From the NCBI RefSeq assembly GCF_002980625.1, contig NZ_PVLR01000012.1, forward strand, positions 124,001 to 188,000: DNA of 64,000 nucleotides, read 5' to 3'. Position numbers and translations under genes: made by a program. The stretch is from Malikia spinosa. Lineage in GTDB: Bacteria > Pseudomonadota > Gammaproteobacteria > Burkholderiales > Burkholderiaceae_C. Positions 14,300-23,969 of this stretch are shown here, one piece after another (position 1 is the stretch's first letter; each line of letters starts with the position of its first letter). Under the pieces are notes generated by a model, which saw only the letters and a list, made by a program, of their open reading frames with translations, did not search any database and was not told the origin of the DNA.

Positions 14300-16559
14300 A
14301 GTGCGCCGTCACCTTGTCGTCGTCCGGGCGCTCGCGCACGATCCGCATCACGGTCGGCGTGCGCTTGAGGCTGCGCAGCACATGGGCCAGGTGGATGCGG
14401 TCGCGCACCGCGACCGTGAACCGGATGTCCAGGTCGGACAGCACCGGTTCCTTGCTCATTTCCAGATGGGTGATGTCGGCCTCGGCCGCCGCCAGCGCGC
14501 CCGCCACCTTGGCCAGCGCGCCCTTGACGTTGTTGAGCGTCACCAGCAGGCGGGTCTCGAACGAGCGCACCGGCTCGTCCGACCATTCGACCTCGGTGAA
14601 GCGCTCGCTGTCGCGCAGCAGCTGCTTGCGGATCACCGGACAGTCGTCGGTATGCACTACCAGGCCTTCGCCGCGTCCCAGGTAACCGACGATCGCGTCG
14701 CCCGGTATCGGGTGGCAGCAGGTCGCGTAGCGCACCGAGGCGCCCTCGCTGCCGTCGAGCGCCAGCACGCCCTGGCTGATCTGGTCATGGCCGCCGGCGT
14801 AGCGCTCCTGCGTCATCAGCAGCACATCGGGCTTCTGGCCGGACTCGCCGAGCAGGGCGGCCAGCTTGATCGCCACCATGGTCGCGATGCGCTTGCCCAG
14901 TCCGATGTCGGCCAGCAGCTCGTCGCGGTTCTTGTTGCCGGTGAAGCGCAGCAGCTTGTCCCACAGGCCGTGGGTCGGGCCGCTGGTCTCGGGCAGGCTG
15001 GCGATACCCTCGGCGCGCAGCGACTGCAGCAGCAGCCGCTCGCCGAGCTCGCGCGACTCCTTGATCTCCATCGTCTTGAGGTGGTGGCGGATCTTGGAGC
15101 GCGCCCGTCCGGTGCGCACGAAGCTGAGCCAGGCCGGGTTCGGCTTGGCATGCTGCGAGGTGGCGATCTCGACCACGTCGCCGTTCTTGAGCTCAGTGTG
15201 CAGCGGGCTTTGCTCGCGGTTGATCAGCGCGCCGATCGCATGCGAGCCGATGTCGGTATGGATCGCGTAGGCAAAGTCGACCACGGTCGCGCCGCGCGGC
15301 ATCGCCATGATGCGGCCCTTGGGCGTGAAGACATAGACCGCCTCGGGGAACAGGTCGATCTTGACATGGTCCCAGAATTCGGCCGCGTCATGGGTTTCCT
15401 GCTGGATGTCGAGCAGCGACTGCAGCCATTGCGTGCTGAGGTCCTGCGCCGCCGCGCTGTCGGGCTCGCTGGCCTTGTAGAGCCAGTGCGCGGCCACGCC
15501 CGATTCGGCCACCACGTCCATCGGCTCGGTGCGCAGCTGGAACTCGATGTTGGTGCCGAACGGGCCCACCAGCGTAGTGTGCAGCGACTGGTAGCCGTTG
15601 GCCTTCGGGATCGCGATGTAGTCGCGGAACTTGCCCGGCAGCGGCTTGTAGAGCTGGTGCAGCACGCCCAGGGCGGTGTAGCAGTTCATCAGCTCGGGCA
15701 GCACGATGCGAAAGCCGTAGATGTCGGTCACCTGCGCGAACGACAGGTGCTTGAGCTGCATCTTGCGGTAGATCGAGAACAGCGTCTTCTGCCGTCCGCG
15801 GATGCGGGTCTCGATGCCCTGCTGGCCGAAGGCGTTCTCGACCTCGGTCTGCACGCGCGCGATCAGGTCCTTGCGCCGGTTGCGCGACTTGTTGAGCGCC
15901 TTGCTCAGAATCTCGTAGCGCCAGGGAAACAGGTGCTTGAAGGCCAGTTCCTGCAGTTCGCGGTAGCTGTGGTTGAGCCCGAGCCGGTGCGCGATCGGTG
16001 CGTAGATCTCCAGCGTCTCGGACGAGATCCGGCCCCATTTGCTGCGCGGCATGTCGCCCATGGTGCGCATGTTGTGGGTGCGGTCGGCCAGCTTGATCAG
16101 GATCACGCGCACATCGCGCGCCATCGCCAGCAGCATCTTGCGGAACGATTCGGCCTGGTTGTGCTCGCGCGAATGGAATTCGAGCTTCTCGAGCTTGGTC
16201 AGTCCGTCGACCAGTTCGGCCACCGGCATGCCGAAGCGCTCGATCAGGTCGGCCTTGCTGATGCCGCAGTCCTCCATCACGTCGTGCATCAGCGCCGCCG
16301 ACAGCGCCTGGGCGTCAAGCTTCCATTCGGTGCAGATCTGCGCCACCGCGATCGGGTGCGTGATGTAGGGGTCGCCGTTCTTGCGCATCTGGCCCAGATG
16401 GGCTTCATCGGCCAGGCGGTAGGCGCGGCGCACCAGCTCGATGTCGCTGCTGCTCAGGTAGTCCAGGCCGGCTTCCAGGGCGGCAAAGCTGGCAGCAGAA
16501 GCCCGGGCCGCTGCTTGCGCCGGGTTCAGGGGAGTTGTCAAGGTCGCGTCCTGATTCAT
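14298..16559 (-). CDS. spoT: Bifunctional (p)ppGpp synthetase/hydrolase (RelA/SpoT family)
   Basis: A 753-residue long RSH enzyme that makes and degrades the alarmone (p)ppGpp. The hydrolase domain keeps H68 and the H92-D93 ... E96-D97 metal motif, so it should be active; the synthetase domain (about 245-370) has the RGRQKTLFSIYRKM substrate motif and IYGFRIV. TGS (about 400-465) and C-terminal ACT (about 670-750) domains follow. This marks it as the bifunctional SpoT/Rel type, not a RelA with a dead HD. It lies downstream of gmk and rpoZ, an arrangement shared with enterobacterial spoT. Confidence 0.94.
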   Translation of the reverse strand: MNQDATLTTPLNPAQAAARASAASFAALEAGLDYLSSSDIELVRRAYRLADEAHLGQMRKNGDPYITHPIAVAQICTEWKLDAQALSAALMHDVMEDCGISKADLIERFGMPVAELVDGLTKLEKLEFHSREHNQAESFRKMLLAMARDVRVILIKLADRTHNMRTMGDMPRSKWGRISSETLEIYAPIAHRLGLNHSYRELQELAFKHLFPWRYEILSKALNKSRNRRKDLIARVQTEVENAFGQQGIETRIRGRQKTLFSIYRKMQLKHLSFAQVTDIYGFRIVLPELMNCYTALGVLHQLYKPLPGKFRDYIAIPKANGYQSLHTTLVGPFGTNIEFQLRTEPMDVVAESGVAAHWLYKASEPDSAAAQDLSTQWLQSLLDIQQETHDAAEFWDHVKIDLFPEAVYVFTPKGRIMAMPRGATVVDFAYAIHTDIGSHAIGALINREQSPLHTELKNGDVVEIATSQHAKPNPAWLSFVRTGRARSKIRHHLKTMEIKESRELGERLLLQSLRAEGIASLPETSGPTHGLWDKLLRFTGNKNRDELLADIGLGKRIATMVAIKLAALLGESGQKPDVLLMTQERYAGGHDQISQGVLALDGSEGASVRYATCCHPIPGDAIVGYLGRGEGLVVHTDDCPVIRKQLLRDSERFTEVEWSDEPVRSFETRLLVTLNNVKGALAKVAGALAAAEADITHLEMSKEPVLSDLDIRFTVAVRDRIHLAHVLRSLKRTPTVMRIVRERPDDDKVTAH

Positions 16560-16640
16560 GGCTTTACTTTAGCCTGAATGCAGCAAATTGACGTGGATGC
16601 CATCATGACGGTCGGATTCGGGCCACACACAAACGAGAAA

Positions 16641-16657
16641 GCACCGCCAAGCGGTGC
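16641..16657 (-). terminator. Hairpin between rpoZ and spoT
   Basis: Stem GCACCGC/GCGGTGC with a 3-nt loop in the 125-bp gap. Read on the minus strand it is followed by TTTCTCGTTT, so it may partly terminate rpoZ transcription before spoT. Confidence 0.5.
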
Positions 16658-16684
16658 CTTCTTGCTGGATGATCTGGCAGCGGC

Positions 16685-16888
16685 TCAGATCGGGACCTTC
16701 TTGAGCATCTCCAGGCCGACCTTGCCTTCGGCGATCTCGCGCAGGGCGGTCACGCAGGGCTTGTTCTTGGTTTCGACCCGGGCGCTGTGGCCCTGGTGCA
16801 GCATGCGGGCGCGGTAGGTTGCGGCCAGAACGAGCTGAAAGCGATTGGGGATCTTTTCCAGACAGTCTTCGACGGTGATGCGTGCCAT
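16685..16888 (-). CDS. rpoZ: RNA polymerase omega subunit RpoZ
   Basis: A 67-residue protein starting [20 protein letters not shown], the classic omega N-terminus, with the RARML and K-rich middle part. Omega helps assemble RNA polymerase and forms one of the ppGpp binding sites, a functional link with the neighbouring spoT. The open frame upstream overlaps gmk and is not used. Confidence 0.95.
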   Translation of the reverse strand: MARITVEDCLEKIPNRFQLVLAATYRARMLHQGHSARVETKNKPCVTALREIAEGKVGLEMLKKVPI

Positions 16889-16920
16889 GACGGGCTCCGG
16901 TGCGGCGCAGGGCCGTGAGA

Positions 16921-17556
16921 TTAGGGGATATCGAGAGCGCGGAAGGTCTCGGCGCGGGCGCGACGCTGGGCGGCTACCTTGAGCCGCTGCGCGTGCGCAA
17001 TGGCTTTCAGGTCGAAAAGCGCGCGCTCGAACAGTTCGTTGATTATAACGAAATCGAACTTGTCGACCTGCGCGACTTCCTGGGCGGCGTTTTTCATGCG
17101 CAGCTCGATCGTCGCTTCGGAGTCCTCGTTGCGCCGCATCAGGCGCGCGCGCAGCTCGGGCCAGCTCGGCGGCAGGATGAAGATCAGCACCGCGTTGGGG
17201 AACTGGTCCTTGATCTGGACCGCGCCCTGGAAGTCGATCTCGAGCACGATGTCGGCGCCGGCCGCGATCTTGTCCTCGATCGTCTTGCGCGAGGTACCGT
17301 AGCGGTTGCCATGGACCTGGGCCCATTCGACGAAGGCGTCGGCGTCGACCATGCGGTCGAATTCCTCGTGGCTGGTGAAATAGTATTCGCGCCCGTGCAC
17401 TTCCTGGCCGCGCGGGGCACGGGTGGTGTGCGACACGGACAGTTCCATGCGCGAGTCGACTTCCAGCAGGGCCTTGACCAGGCTGGACTTACCGGTGCCG
17501 CTCGGGGCAGCGACGACGTAGAGGTTGCCGGGGTAATCCATCTTGTGCTGCTTCAT
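16921..17556 (-). CDS. gmk: Guanylate kinase
   Basis: A 211-residue enzyme that phosphorylates GMP to GDP with ATP. The P-loop APSGTGKSS lies at 17-25, followed by the GMP-binding region ([19 protein letters not shown] contains the signature). It overlaps the end of yicC by 4 bp and precedes rpoZ by 32 bp, so yicC-gmk-rpoZ is probably one unit. An internal ATG (MDYPGN) 15 bp downstream is an alternative start. Confidence 0.95.
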   Translation of the reverse strand: MKQHKMDYPGNLYVVAAPSGTGKSSLVKALLEVDSRMELSVSHTTRAPRGQEVHGREYYFTSHEEFDRMVDADAFVEWAQVHGNRYGTSRKTIEDKIAAGADIVLEIDFQGAVQIKDQFPNAVLIFILPPSWPELRARLMRRNEDSEATIELRMKNAAQEVAQVDKFDFVIINELFERALFDLKAIAHAQRLKVAAQRRARAETFRALDIP

Positions 17557-18461
17557 TCGAGGTTCTGTACCTGTTCGCGCATCTGCTCGATCATGACCTT
17601 CATGTCGACCGAGATCTTGGTCAGCTCCAGGCTTGAGGACTTGCTGCCCAGGGTGTTGGCCTCGCGGTGCAGTTCCTGGATGAAGAAGTCCAGCCGCTTG
17701 CCGACTTCGCCACCCTTGCCGATCAGGCGCTCGATCTCGTCGAGGTGGGCCTGCAGCCGGGTCAGTTCCTCGGCCACGTCGATGCGGATCGCGAATGCGG
17801 TGGCTTCGGACAACGCGCGTTCCTGTGCGGCCTGGGCGGCAGCGTCGGTCTGGGCGGCGCCGAGCGCCTCGTTCCAGCGCTCGAGGAAGCGCTGGCGCTG
17901 CAGCTCGACCAGTCGCGGCACCAGCGGCTGAGCCTGGGAGGCCAGCGCGCGCAGTTGCGCGGTGCGGTCGAGCAGCATCAGGCTGAGCTTGGCGCCTTCG
18001 CGCTCGCGCGAGGCGGTGAACTCGTCCACCGTCTGGCGCGCCAGCGCGAGCAGCAGGTCGGACAGCCCGGTCGGCGCCGGCGTGCTGCGGCCCAGCGTGG
18101 CCAGCACTTCGGCCACCGAGAGCGGGCGCGACTGCGGCATCCAGCTCAGCACATGGTCCTGCACGCCGATGAGCTTTTGCAGCTCGGCCATGCTGGGCTG
18201 GCGCAGCGCGTGGTCGCTGCGGCCTTCGATCCAGGCCCGCACCTCGACCTTGCCGCGCTTGATGCGCGCGCCGATCAGCTCGCGCAGCGCCGGCTCGGCC
18301 GGGCGCAGCTCGTCCGACAGGCGCAGGCTGATGTCGAGGAAGCGGCTGTTGACCGAGCGGATTTCCATGCCGAGCATGGCCGAGGCTGCGGGGGTGGGGA
18401 GGTCGGTATCGGCAGGCTGGCTCTGGGCCGTGGCGTAGCCGGTCATGCTGTAAACTGGCAT
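17553..18461 (-). CDS. yicC: YicC/YloC-family endoribonuclease
   Basis: A 302-residue member of the YicC family, starting [10 protein letters not shown] as is typical and ending in the conserved [16 protein letters not shown]-like helix. Family members have been reported as endoribonucleases that affect sRNA stability. The long frame upstream of 18461 lacks family residues and was not used. The gene overlaps gmk by 4 bp and diverges from rph. Confidence 0.9.
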   Translation of the reverse strand: MPVYSMTGYATAQSQPADTDLPTPAASAMLGMEIRSVNSRFLDISLRLSDELRPAEPALRELIGARIKRGKVEVRAWIEGRSDHALRQPSMAELQKLIGVQDHVLSWMPQSRPLSVAEVLATLGRSTPAPTGLSDLLLALARQTVDEFTASREREGAKLSLMLLDRTAQLRALASQAQPLVPRLVELQRQRFLERWNEALGAAQTDAAAQAAQERALSEATAFAIRIDVAEELTRLQAHLDEIERLIGKGGEVGKRLDFFIQELHREANTLGSKSSSLELTKISVDMKVMIEQMREQVQNLE

Positions 18462-18596
18462 TTCAATTCTCGCAGTCGGGAAGCAACGGCTTATGGTTGC
18501 AGAGATTGTGATTATGTCAAAGACCGGGGTCGCTCCAGCGCGACAGGCGTCAGGGCGGCTATCCTCCTGCCTCATTCATTGCCCAACACCTCCCCC

Positions 18597-19355
18597 ATGA
18601 CTGATCCGACCCTGACTGCGACGGCCCTGCGCGCCGATGGCCGCCGCCCCGATGCCCTGCGCCCGGTGCGCCTCACCCGCCACTACACCATGCATGCCGA
18701 GGGCTCGGTGCTGGTCGAGTTCGGCAACACCAAGGTCCTCTGTACCGCCTCGGTCGAGGAAAAGGTGCCGCCGCATCAGCGCGGCAGCGGCGAGGGCTGG
18801 GTCACGGCCGAATACGGCATGCTGCCGCGCGCCACCCACAGCCGCAGCAGCCGCGAGGCCGCCAAGGGCAAGCAGAGCGGTCGCACCCAGGAGATCCAGC
18901 GCCTGATCGGCCGCTCGCTGCGCGCGGTGTTCGACCTCAAGGCGCTCGGCGAACGCACCCTCACGCTCGACTGCGATGTGCTGCAGGCCGATGGCGGCAC
19001 CCGCACCGCCGCCATCACGGGCGCCTTCGTCGCCGCGCAGGACGCGGTGCATCAGCTGCTGGCCGAGGGCAAGATCACCTCCAGTCCGCTGCTGCATCCG
19101 GTGGCGGCGATCTCGGTCGGCATCGTCGGCGGGGTGCCGGTGCTCGATCTCGACTATTTCGAGGATTCCGGCTGCGACACCGACATGAACGTGGTCATGA
19201 CCGGTGCCGGCCACTATGTCGAGGTCCAGGGCACGGCCGAGGGCCTGCCGTTCAGCCGCGCTGAAATGAACCAGCTGCTGTTGCTGGCCGAAAAGGGCAT
19301 CGCCGAGCTGATCGTGCTGCAGCAAGCCGCGCTGGCCGGCGCCGACGTGATCTGA
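18597..19355 (+). CDS. rph: Ribonuclease PH
   Basis: A 252-residue phosphorolytic 3'-5' exoribonuclease that trims tRNA precursors. It begins with the family opening [13 protein letters not shown] and shows the [14 protein letters not shown] and [17 protein letters not shown] segments and the phosphate-site [11 protein letters not shown]. The ATG at 18597 was chosen at the start of similarity; the frame is open far upstream but antisense to yicC. The three tRNA-Arg genes nearby would be among its substrates. It is followed by rdgB after 10 bp. Confidence 0.94.
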   Translation: MTDPTLTATALRADGRRPDALRPVRLTRHYTMHAEGSVLVEFGNTKVLCTASVEEKVPPHQRGSGEGWVTAEYGMLPRATHSRSSREAAKGKQSGRTQEIQRLIGRSLRAVFDLKALGERTLTLDCDVLQADGGTRTAAITGAFVAAQDAVHQLLAEGKITSSPLLHPVAAISVGIVGGVPVLDLDYFEDSGCDTDMNVVMTGAGHYVEVQGTAEGLPFSRAEMNQLLLLAEKGIAELIVLQQAALAGADVI

Positions 19356-19365
19356 GGAGCTGGAA

Positions 19366-19989
19366 ATGACAGGTAGAAAACTGGTGCTGGCGTCGAACAA
19401 CGCCGGCAAGCTGGTCGAGTTGCAGGCCATGTTCGGGTCGCTGGGGGTCGAGCTGATCCGCCAGGGCGAGCTTAATATTCCCGAGGCGCCCGAGCCGCAC
19501 CGCACCTTCATCGAGAACGCGCTGGCCAAGGCGCGCCATGCGGCGGCCCTGAGCGGCCTGCCGGCGATGGCCGATGACGCCGGCCTTTGCGTCGACGCCT
19601 TCGGCGGCCTGCCGGGGGTCGATACCGCCTATTACTGCACCCAGTTCGGCTACGAGAAAAGCGACGCCAACAATGTGCTGGCCTTGCTCGAACAGTTGCA
19701 GGGGCAGGGCAACCGGCGCGCCGCCATGGTCAGCACCCTGGTCGCGGTGCGCAGCGCTGACGACCCCGAGCCGCTGGTCGCGAGCGGGCGCGTTGCCGGC
19801 CTGATCACCGAGCAACCGATCGGCGACAACGGCTTCGGCTTCGATCCGGTGATGTACATCCCCGAGTTCGGCCAGACCTTTGCCCAGCTGCCCAACGAGG
19901 TCAAGAACGCCAACAGCCACCGCGGCCGCGCCGCGCGCGCGATGCTGGCGCTGATGCGCGAGCGCTGGTATCCGGACGCTGCCGCATGA
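19366..19989 (+). CDS. rdgB: XTP/dITP pyrophosphatase RdgB (Ham1 family)
   Basis: A 207-residue house-cleaning enzyme that hydrolyses dITP, XTP and ITP to prevent their incorporation. The signature ASNNAGKLVEL is at the N-terminus, the ADDAGLCVDA catalytic segment is near residue 70, and GDNGFGFDPVMYIPE near 150. The stop overlaps the hemW start by 4 bp, giving a coupled rph-rdgB-hemW unit. Confidence 0.94.
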   Translation: MTGRKLVLASNNAGKLVELQAMFGSLGVELIRQGELNIPEAPEPHRTFIENALAKARHAAALSGLPAMADDAGLCVDAFGGLPGVDTAYYCTQFGYEKSDANNVLALLEQLQGQGNRRAAMVSTLVAVRSADDPEPLVASGRVAGLITEQPIGDNGFGFDPVMYIPEFGQTFAQLPNEVKNANSHRGRAARAMLALMRERWYPDAAA

Positions 19990-21182
19990 ACCAGTCCGTC
20001 ATCCAGCTGCACCGCCTGGGCCAGCTGCAGCTGTCGGCCCTGCCGCCGCTGTCGCTCTATATCCACCTGCCCTGGTGCCTGAAGAAATGCCCCTATTGCG
20101 ACTTCAACTCGCACGAGGCCAAGGGCGAATTCCCCGAGCAGCGCTATCTCGACGCGCTGCGCGCCGACCTCGAATCCAGCCTGCCGCTGATCTGGGGCCG
20201 CAGCGTGCACAGCGTCTTCATCGGCGGCGGCACGCCCAGCCTGTTCTCGCCCGACGCGATCGACCGCCTGCTGTCCGACGTGCGCGCGCTGCTGCGGCTC
20301 GAAGCCGACACCGAGATCACGCTCGAGGCCAATCCCGGCACCTTCGAGAAGGACCGCTTCAAGGCCTTCCGCGAGGCCGGCGTCACGCGCCTGAGCGTGG
20401 GCGTGCAGAGCTTCGACGACCGCTTCCTGCAGGCGTTGGGCCGGGTCCACAGCGCCGACCAGGCCCGGGCCGCGCTCGACGAGGCCGCGCGCCATTTCGA
20501 GACCTTCAACATCGACCTGATGTATGCGCTACCGGGCCAGACACTGGCCGACCTGGACCGCGACCTCGACATCGCGCTGGGCTTCAATCCGCCGCATCTG
20601 TCGGTCTACCACCTGACGTTAGAGCCCAACACCTATTTCGCCAAGTTCCCGCCCGCCTTGCCGGACGAGGACCTGGCTTACGCGATGCTGGACCGCATCA
20701 CCGAGCGCACGGGACAAGCCGGGCTGGCGCGCTACGAGGTCTCGGCCTATGCGCGCGCGGGCCACCGTTGCTTTCACAACTGGAACTACTGGCAGTTCGG
20801 TGACTACCTCGGCATCGGCGCCGGCGCGCATGGCAAGCTCAGCTTTGCGCACCGCGTGCTGCGCCAGGTGCGCTGGCGCGACCCGCAGCTCTACATGGAC
20901 AACGCCCTCAAAGGCCAGCCGATGGCCAGCGAGGAGGAGGTCGCGCCCGGCGAGCTGCCGTTCGAGTTCATGCTCAACGCACTGCGCCTGCGCGAGGGCT
21001 TCCCGCTGGCGCTGTTCAACGAGCGCACCGGATTGCCGCTGAGCCGCATCATGCCGGCGCTGCAGCAGGCCGAGGCCAAGGGCTGGATCGAGCGCGATCT
21101 GGCCCAGCTGCGCCCGACCGAACGCGGCTTCGATTTCCTCAGCGATCTGCAGGAACTGTTCCTGCCCGACGAAGGCAGTTGA
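19986..21182 (+). CDS. hemW: Radical SAM heme chaperone HemW
   Basis: A 398-residue radical SAM protein. The cluster motif is C31-x3-C35-x2-C38 followed by the HemN/HemW-type F-N (CPYCDFNSHE), with GGGTPS shortly after. HemW lacks the extra N-terminal residues of the coproporphyrinogen oxidase HemN, and proteins of this length near rdgB are HemW, a heme chaperone for membrane enzymes. The start overlaps rdgB by 4 bp. Confidence 0.9.
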   Translation: MNQSVIQLHRLGQLQLSALPPLSLYIHLPWCLKKCPYCDFNSHEAKGEFPEQRYLDALRADLESSLPLIWGRSVHSVFIGGGTPSLFSPDAIDRLLSDVRALLRLEADTEITLEANPGTFEKDRFKAFREAGVTRLSVGVQSFDDRFLQALGRVHSADQARAALDEAARHFETFNIDLMYALPGQTLADLDRDLDIALGFNPPHLSVYHLTLEPNTYFAKFPPALPDEDLAYAMLDRITERTGQAGLARYEVSAYARAGHRCFHNWNYWQFGDYLGIGAGAHGKLSFAHRVLRQVRWRDPQLYMDNALKGQPMASEEEVAPGELPFEFMLNALRLREGFPLALFNERTGLPLSRIMPALQQAEAKGWIERDLAQLRPTERGFDFLSDLQELFLPDEGS

Positions 21183-21283
21183 ATCCGGTTTCCCTGTCTG
21201 GCAAAGACAGGCGACAATAGCGCATTACCCATGCCGGGGCGAAAGCCGCCCCGCGCGTCTAATTTCTGAATACTGTTCGCGTC

Positions 21284-23941
21284 GTGAATACCTCCAAGCC
21301 TTCCTCCAAGCCCGCCGATCTCTCGCAACTCGACGCCCTCACGGGCGGAGCCTTCACCGCGCCGACCTCGGGCGAGCGCGCCGCCCGCCTGCGTGAGTGG
21401 CTGGCGACCGAGCCTTCGGTCGACCAGATGGCCGAGGTCTACCGCGAGCTGTCGCACCGCGACAAGGGCGCGGCCAAGGCGCTGAAGGAAAAGCTCGACG
21501 AGCTCAAGCGCGCCAAGGCGCAGGAAGCGATCGCCGAGGAATGGGCCGCCAAGGCACGCGTCCTGATCGAGCAGCCCTGCCTGAACCTGGCTGATGCGAT
21601 GGCCTGGCAGCGCGATGCCGCCAAGGCCGGCGCACCGCTGTCGCGCGAGCCGCTGGCCGGCCTCAAGGCCGCGCTGGCCGAGCGCATGAAGGCGGTCGAA
21701 GACCTGCAGCATCGGGTCCAGGTCGAGCGCGAGACCGCGCTGCTGCTGGCCCAGCGCATCGAGGTGCTCTCGACCAAGCCCTGGCGCGAGGCCCAGGCCT
21801 TGCTCGAGGCCCTGCGCGCCGATGTCACGCAGTGGCAGGCCGCCGCCGACCAGTTCAATGCCGATTCGGCCTGGAACAGCCTGGACCCCAAGTTCCCCAA
21901 GCAGCTCGACGCCTCGCGCCACCAGCTGACCCTGGTCTGGGAAGCCTTCTGCGCCGCGCTCGAGCAGGCCGCCGCTGCCGCCGAGAACGCCGAGGCCCCG
22001 CTGCCGGCGGTCCCGGTCTGGGCCGACGAGCTGCGCCTGGCGCGCGGTGAAGTCCCGGCGGCCGTGGCTGCCGTGGCGGCTGCCGCTGCTGCAGTCGAGA
22101 TCGACCCGGCCCAGCTGGCACTGCTGCAGGCCAAGGCGGCCGAAGTCGTCGGCGCCGCGCTCGCCGCGCTGCAGCAGAACCTGGCCGAAGGCCACAACAA
22201 GGCCACGCCCAAGGCGGTTTCGGTGCTGCGCAGCGCGCTCAAGGAGCATGGCCGCCATGTCGCGGCCGAACTCGAGCCTCTGATCCAGGCCACGCTGGCG
22301 CAAGCCGGTGAACTCGCCGGTGGCCAGCGCCAGCGCGCCGACCAGCTGCGCGAGGAGCTGCTGGCCAAGGCGCTCGAGCTGACCCAGGCCCCCGAAGGTC
22401 AGCGCCCGGGCGGCCGCAAGATCCAGGAAACGCTGCGCACCCTGCGCGAGCAGTGGAAGGCGACCGACCAGGGCGGCGCCCCGAACCACGCGCTGTGGAA
22501 GAAGTTCGACGAGGCCTGCACCGCCGCGCACAAGCTGGTCGAAGCCTGGCTCGGCAAGCTCAAGGAACAGAACGAGACCAGCCGCGCCCAGCGCCTGGCC
22601 ATGATCGAGGACCTCAAGGCCTGGACCGTGGCACAGGCCGACAGCAGCGACTGGAAGGCCCAGCTGCGCGAGCTGCACGCCTTCTCCGAGCGCTGGCGCC
22701 AGTCGGGCCATGTCAGCGAGAAGCTCTACACCGAACTGCAGCCGCTCTGGAAAGCCGCGATGCAGTCGGCCCATGCGCGCCTGGAAGCGGCCCAGCACGA
22801 AAGCATGGCGCGCCGCCATGCGCTGATCGACGAAGCCAGGCAGCTGGGCGCCGCCCCGACCCTGCGCATCGACGCGGTCAAGGCGCTGCAGCAGCGCTGG
22901 CAGCAGGAGGCCCATGCCGTCCCGCTCGACCGCAAGCAGGAACAGAAGCTGTGGGAAGCGTTCCGCCAGCCGATCGACGAGGCCTTCGAGCGCAAGGGTT
23001 CCGAGCGCAGCAAGTCGGCCTCGGCCGTCAGCGAACATGACAAGATCGTGCTCGAGGCCGCCAAGGCGCTCGAGGCCGCCAACGCCGGTGGCGACGCGCA
23101 GCAGATCCGCGCGGCCATGCAGGCGCTGCAGGAAGCGATCCGCGGCCAGGCCGCGGCCATCGCCGCCGAGCAGGCCAAGCCGGCCGCTGTTGCTCCGGCC
23201 GAGCCTGCGGCTGAAGCTGCCGCTGACGCAGCGACCGAAGCCGCTGCCGATGAACCGGCCGCAGCTCCGGCCAAGCCGGCGCCCGCACCGCGCAAGATCG
23301 TTGCCGTGCGCGGCGACGACCGTCCCGGCATGGTCAAGGCCCAGCCGGCTGTCGCAGGCCGCCCGGGCGACCGGGGTCCGCGTGCCGGTGGCCGCGACGA
23401 TCGCGGCGGCAGCCGTGACAGCCGCCGCGACGGCCCTGGCCGTTTCGAGCGCAGCGACCGTGCCGATTTCGAGCCGCGCGGTCCGCGCCTGGGCGACAGC
23501 GCTTTCCGCGCTCAGCGCGAGGCGATCGAGCATGCCGAGGCCGCGCTGCGCAAGCTCGCCGCGCAAGCCCATGGCGAAGTGATGACCCAGCTGCTGGGCG
23601 CCTGGGAGCAGCGTGACGCTGCCGCCCTGCCGGCCGCACAGGCCCTGGGTGGTCGGGTCGGCAATGCCCGCGCTACCTGGGCCCAGGCCCTGGGCCAGGC
23701 GCCGGCCGGTGCTTCCGCCGCCGAGAGCCTGCTGCGTCTCGAGATGGCCGCCGAGGTCCCGACCCCGGCCGAACAGCTCGACGCGCGTCGCGCGCTGCAG
23801 CTCAAGCTGCTGACCCGCCGCAACGACCCGGCTCCGGCCCAGACCTGGGCCCAGGACGTGGCCCAGGTGCTGGCCTCGGGCTATGACGCAGCCCAGGCCC
23901 GTCGCCTGCAGGCAGCGCTCAAGCTGCTGCTGCGCAAGTAA
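21284..23941 (+). CDS. DUF349 domain protein with RG-rich disordered linker
   Basis: An 885-residue, mostly helical and charged protein with repeated DUF349-type segments (for example LREQWKATDQGG and LHAFSERWRQSGHV) in residues roughly 150-600. A disordered Ala/Pro stretch (about 625-670) and an Arg/Gly/Asp-rich stretch (about 675-740) resembling RGG-type RNA-binding linkers separate it from a C-terminal helical domain (about 745-885). DUF349 function is not established. The GTG start at 21284 is the only reasonable initiator. It stands alone after hemW and converges with mtfA. Confidence 0.82.
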   Translation: MNTSKPSSKPADLSQLDALTGGAFTAPTSGERAARLREWLATEPSVDQMAEVYRELSHRDKGAAKALKEKLDELKRAKAQEAIAEEWAAKARVLIEQPCLNLADAMAWQRDAAKAGAPLSREPLAGLKAALAERMKAVEDLQHRVQVERETALLLAQRIEVLSTKPWREAQALLEALRADVTQWQAAADQFNADSAWNSLDPKFPKQLDASRHQLTLVWEAFCAALEQAAAAAENAEAPLPAVPVWADELRLARGEVPAAVAAVAAAAAAVEIDPAQLALLQAKAAEVVGAALAALQQNLAEGHNKATPKAVSVLRSALKEHGRHVAAELEPLIQATLAQAGELAGGQRQRADQLREELLAKALELTQAPEGQRPGGRKIQETLRTLREQWKATDQGGAPNHALWKKFDEACTAAHKLVEAWLGKLKEQNETSRAQRLAMIEDLKAWTVAQADSSDWKAQLRELHAFSERWRQSGHVSEKLYTELQPLWKAAMQSAHARLEAAQHESMARRHALIDEARQLGAAPTLRIDAVKALQQRWQQEAHAVPLDRKQEQKLWEAFRQPIDEAFERKGSERSKSASAVSEHDKIVLEAAKALEAANAGGDAQQIRAAMQALQEAIRGQAAAIAAEQAKPAAVAPAEPAAEAAADAATEAAADEPAAAPAKPAPAPRKIVAVRGDDRPGMVKAQPAVAGRPGDRGPRAGGRDDRGGSRDSRRDGPGRFERSDRADFEPRGPRLGDSAFRAQREAIEHAEAALRKLAAQAHGEVMTQLLGAWEQRDAAALPAAQALGGRVGNARATWAQALGQAPAGASAAESLLRLEMAAEVPTPAEQLDARRALQLKLLTRRNDPAPAQTWAQDVAQVLASGYDAAQARRLQAALKLLLRK

Positions 23942-23969
23942 GGGTCTTGACTTTAGGCGGCCGCGCCTT

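Noticed and set aside
14301-16577. A 758-codon plus-strand frame
   Set aside because: Antisense to spoT, which has all its catalytic motifs. His/Asp/Gln-rich shadow.
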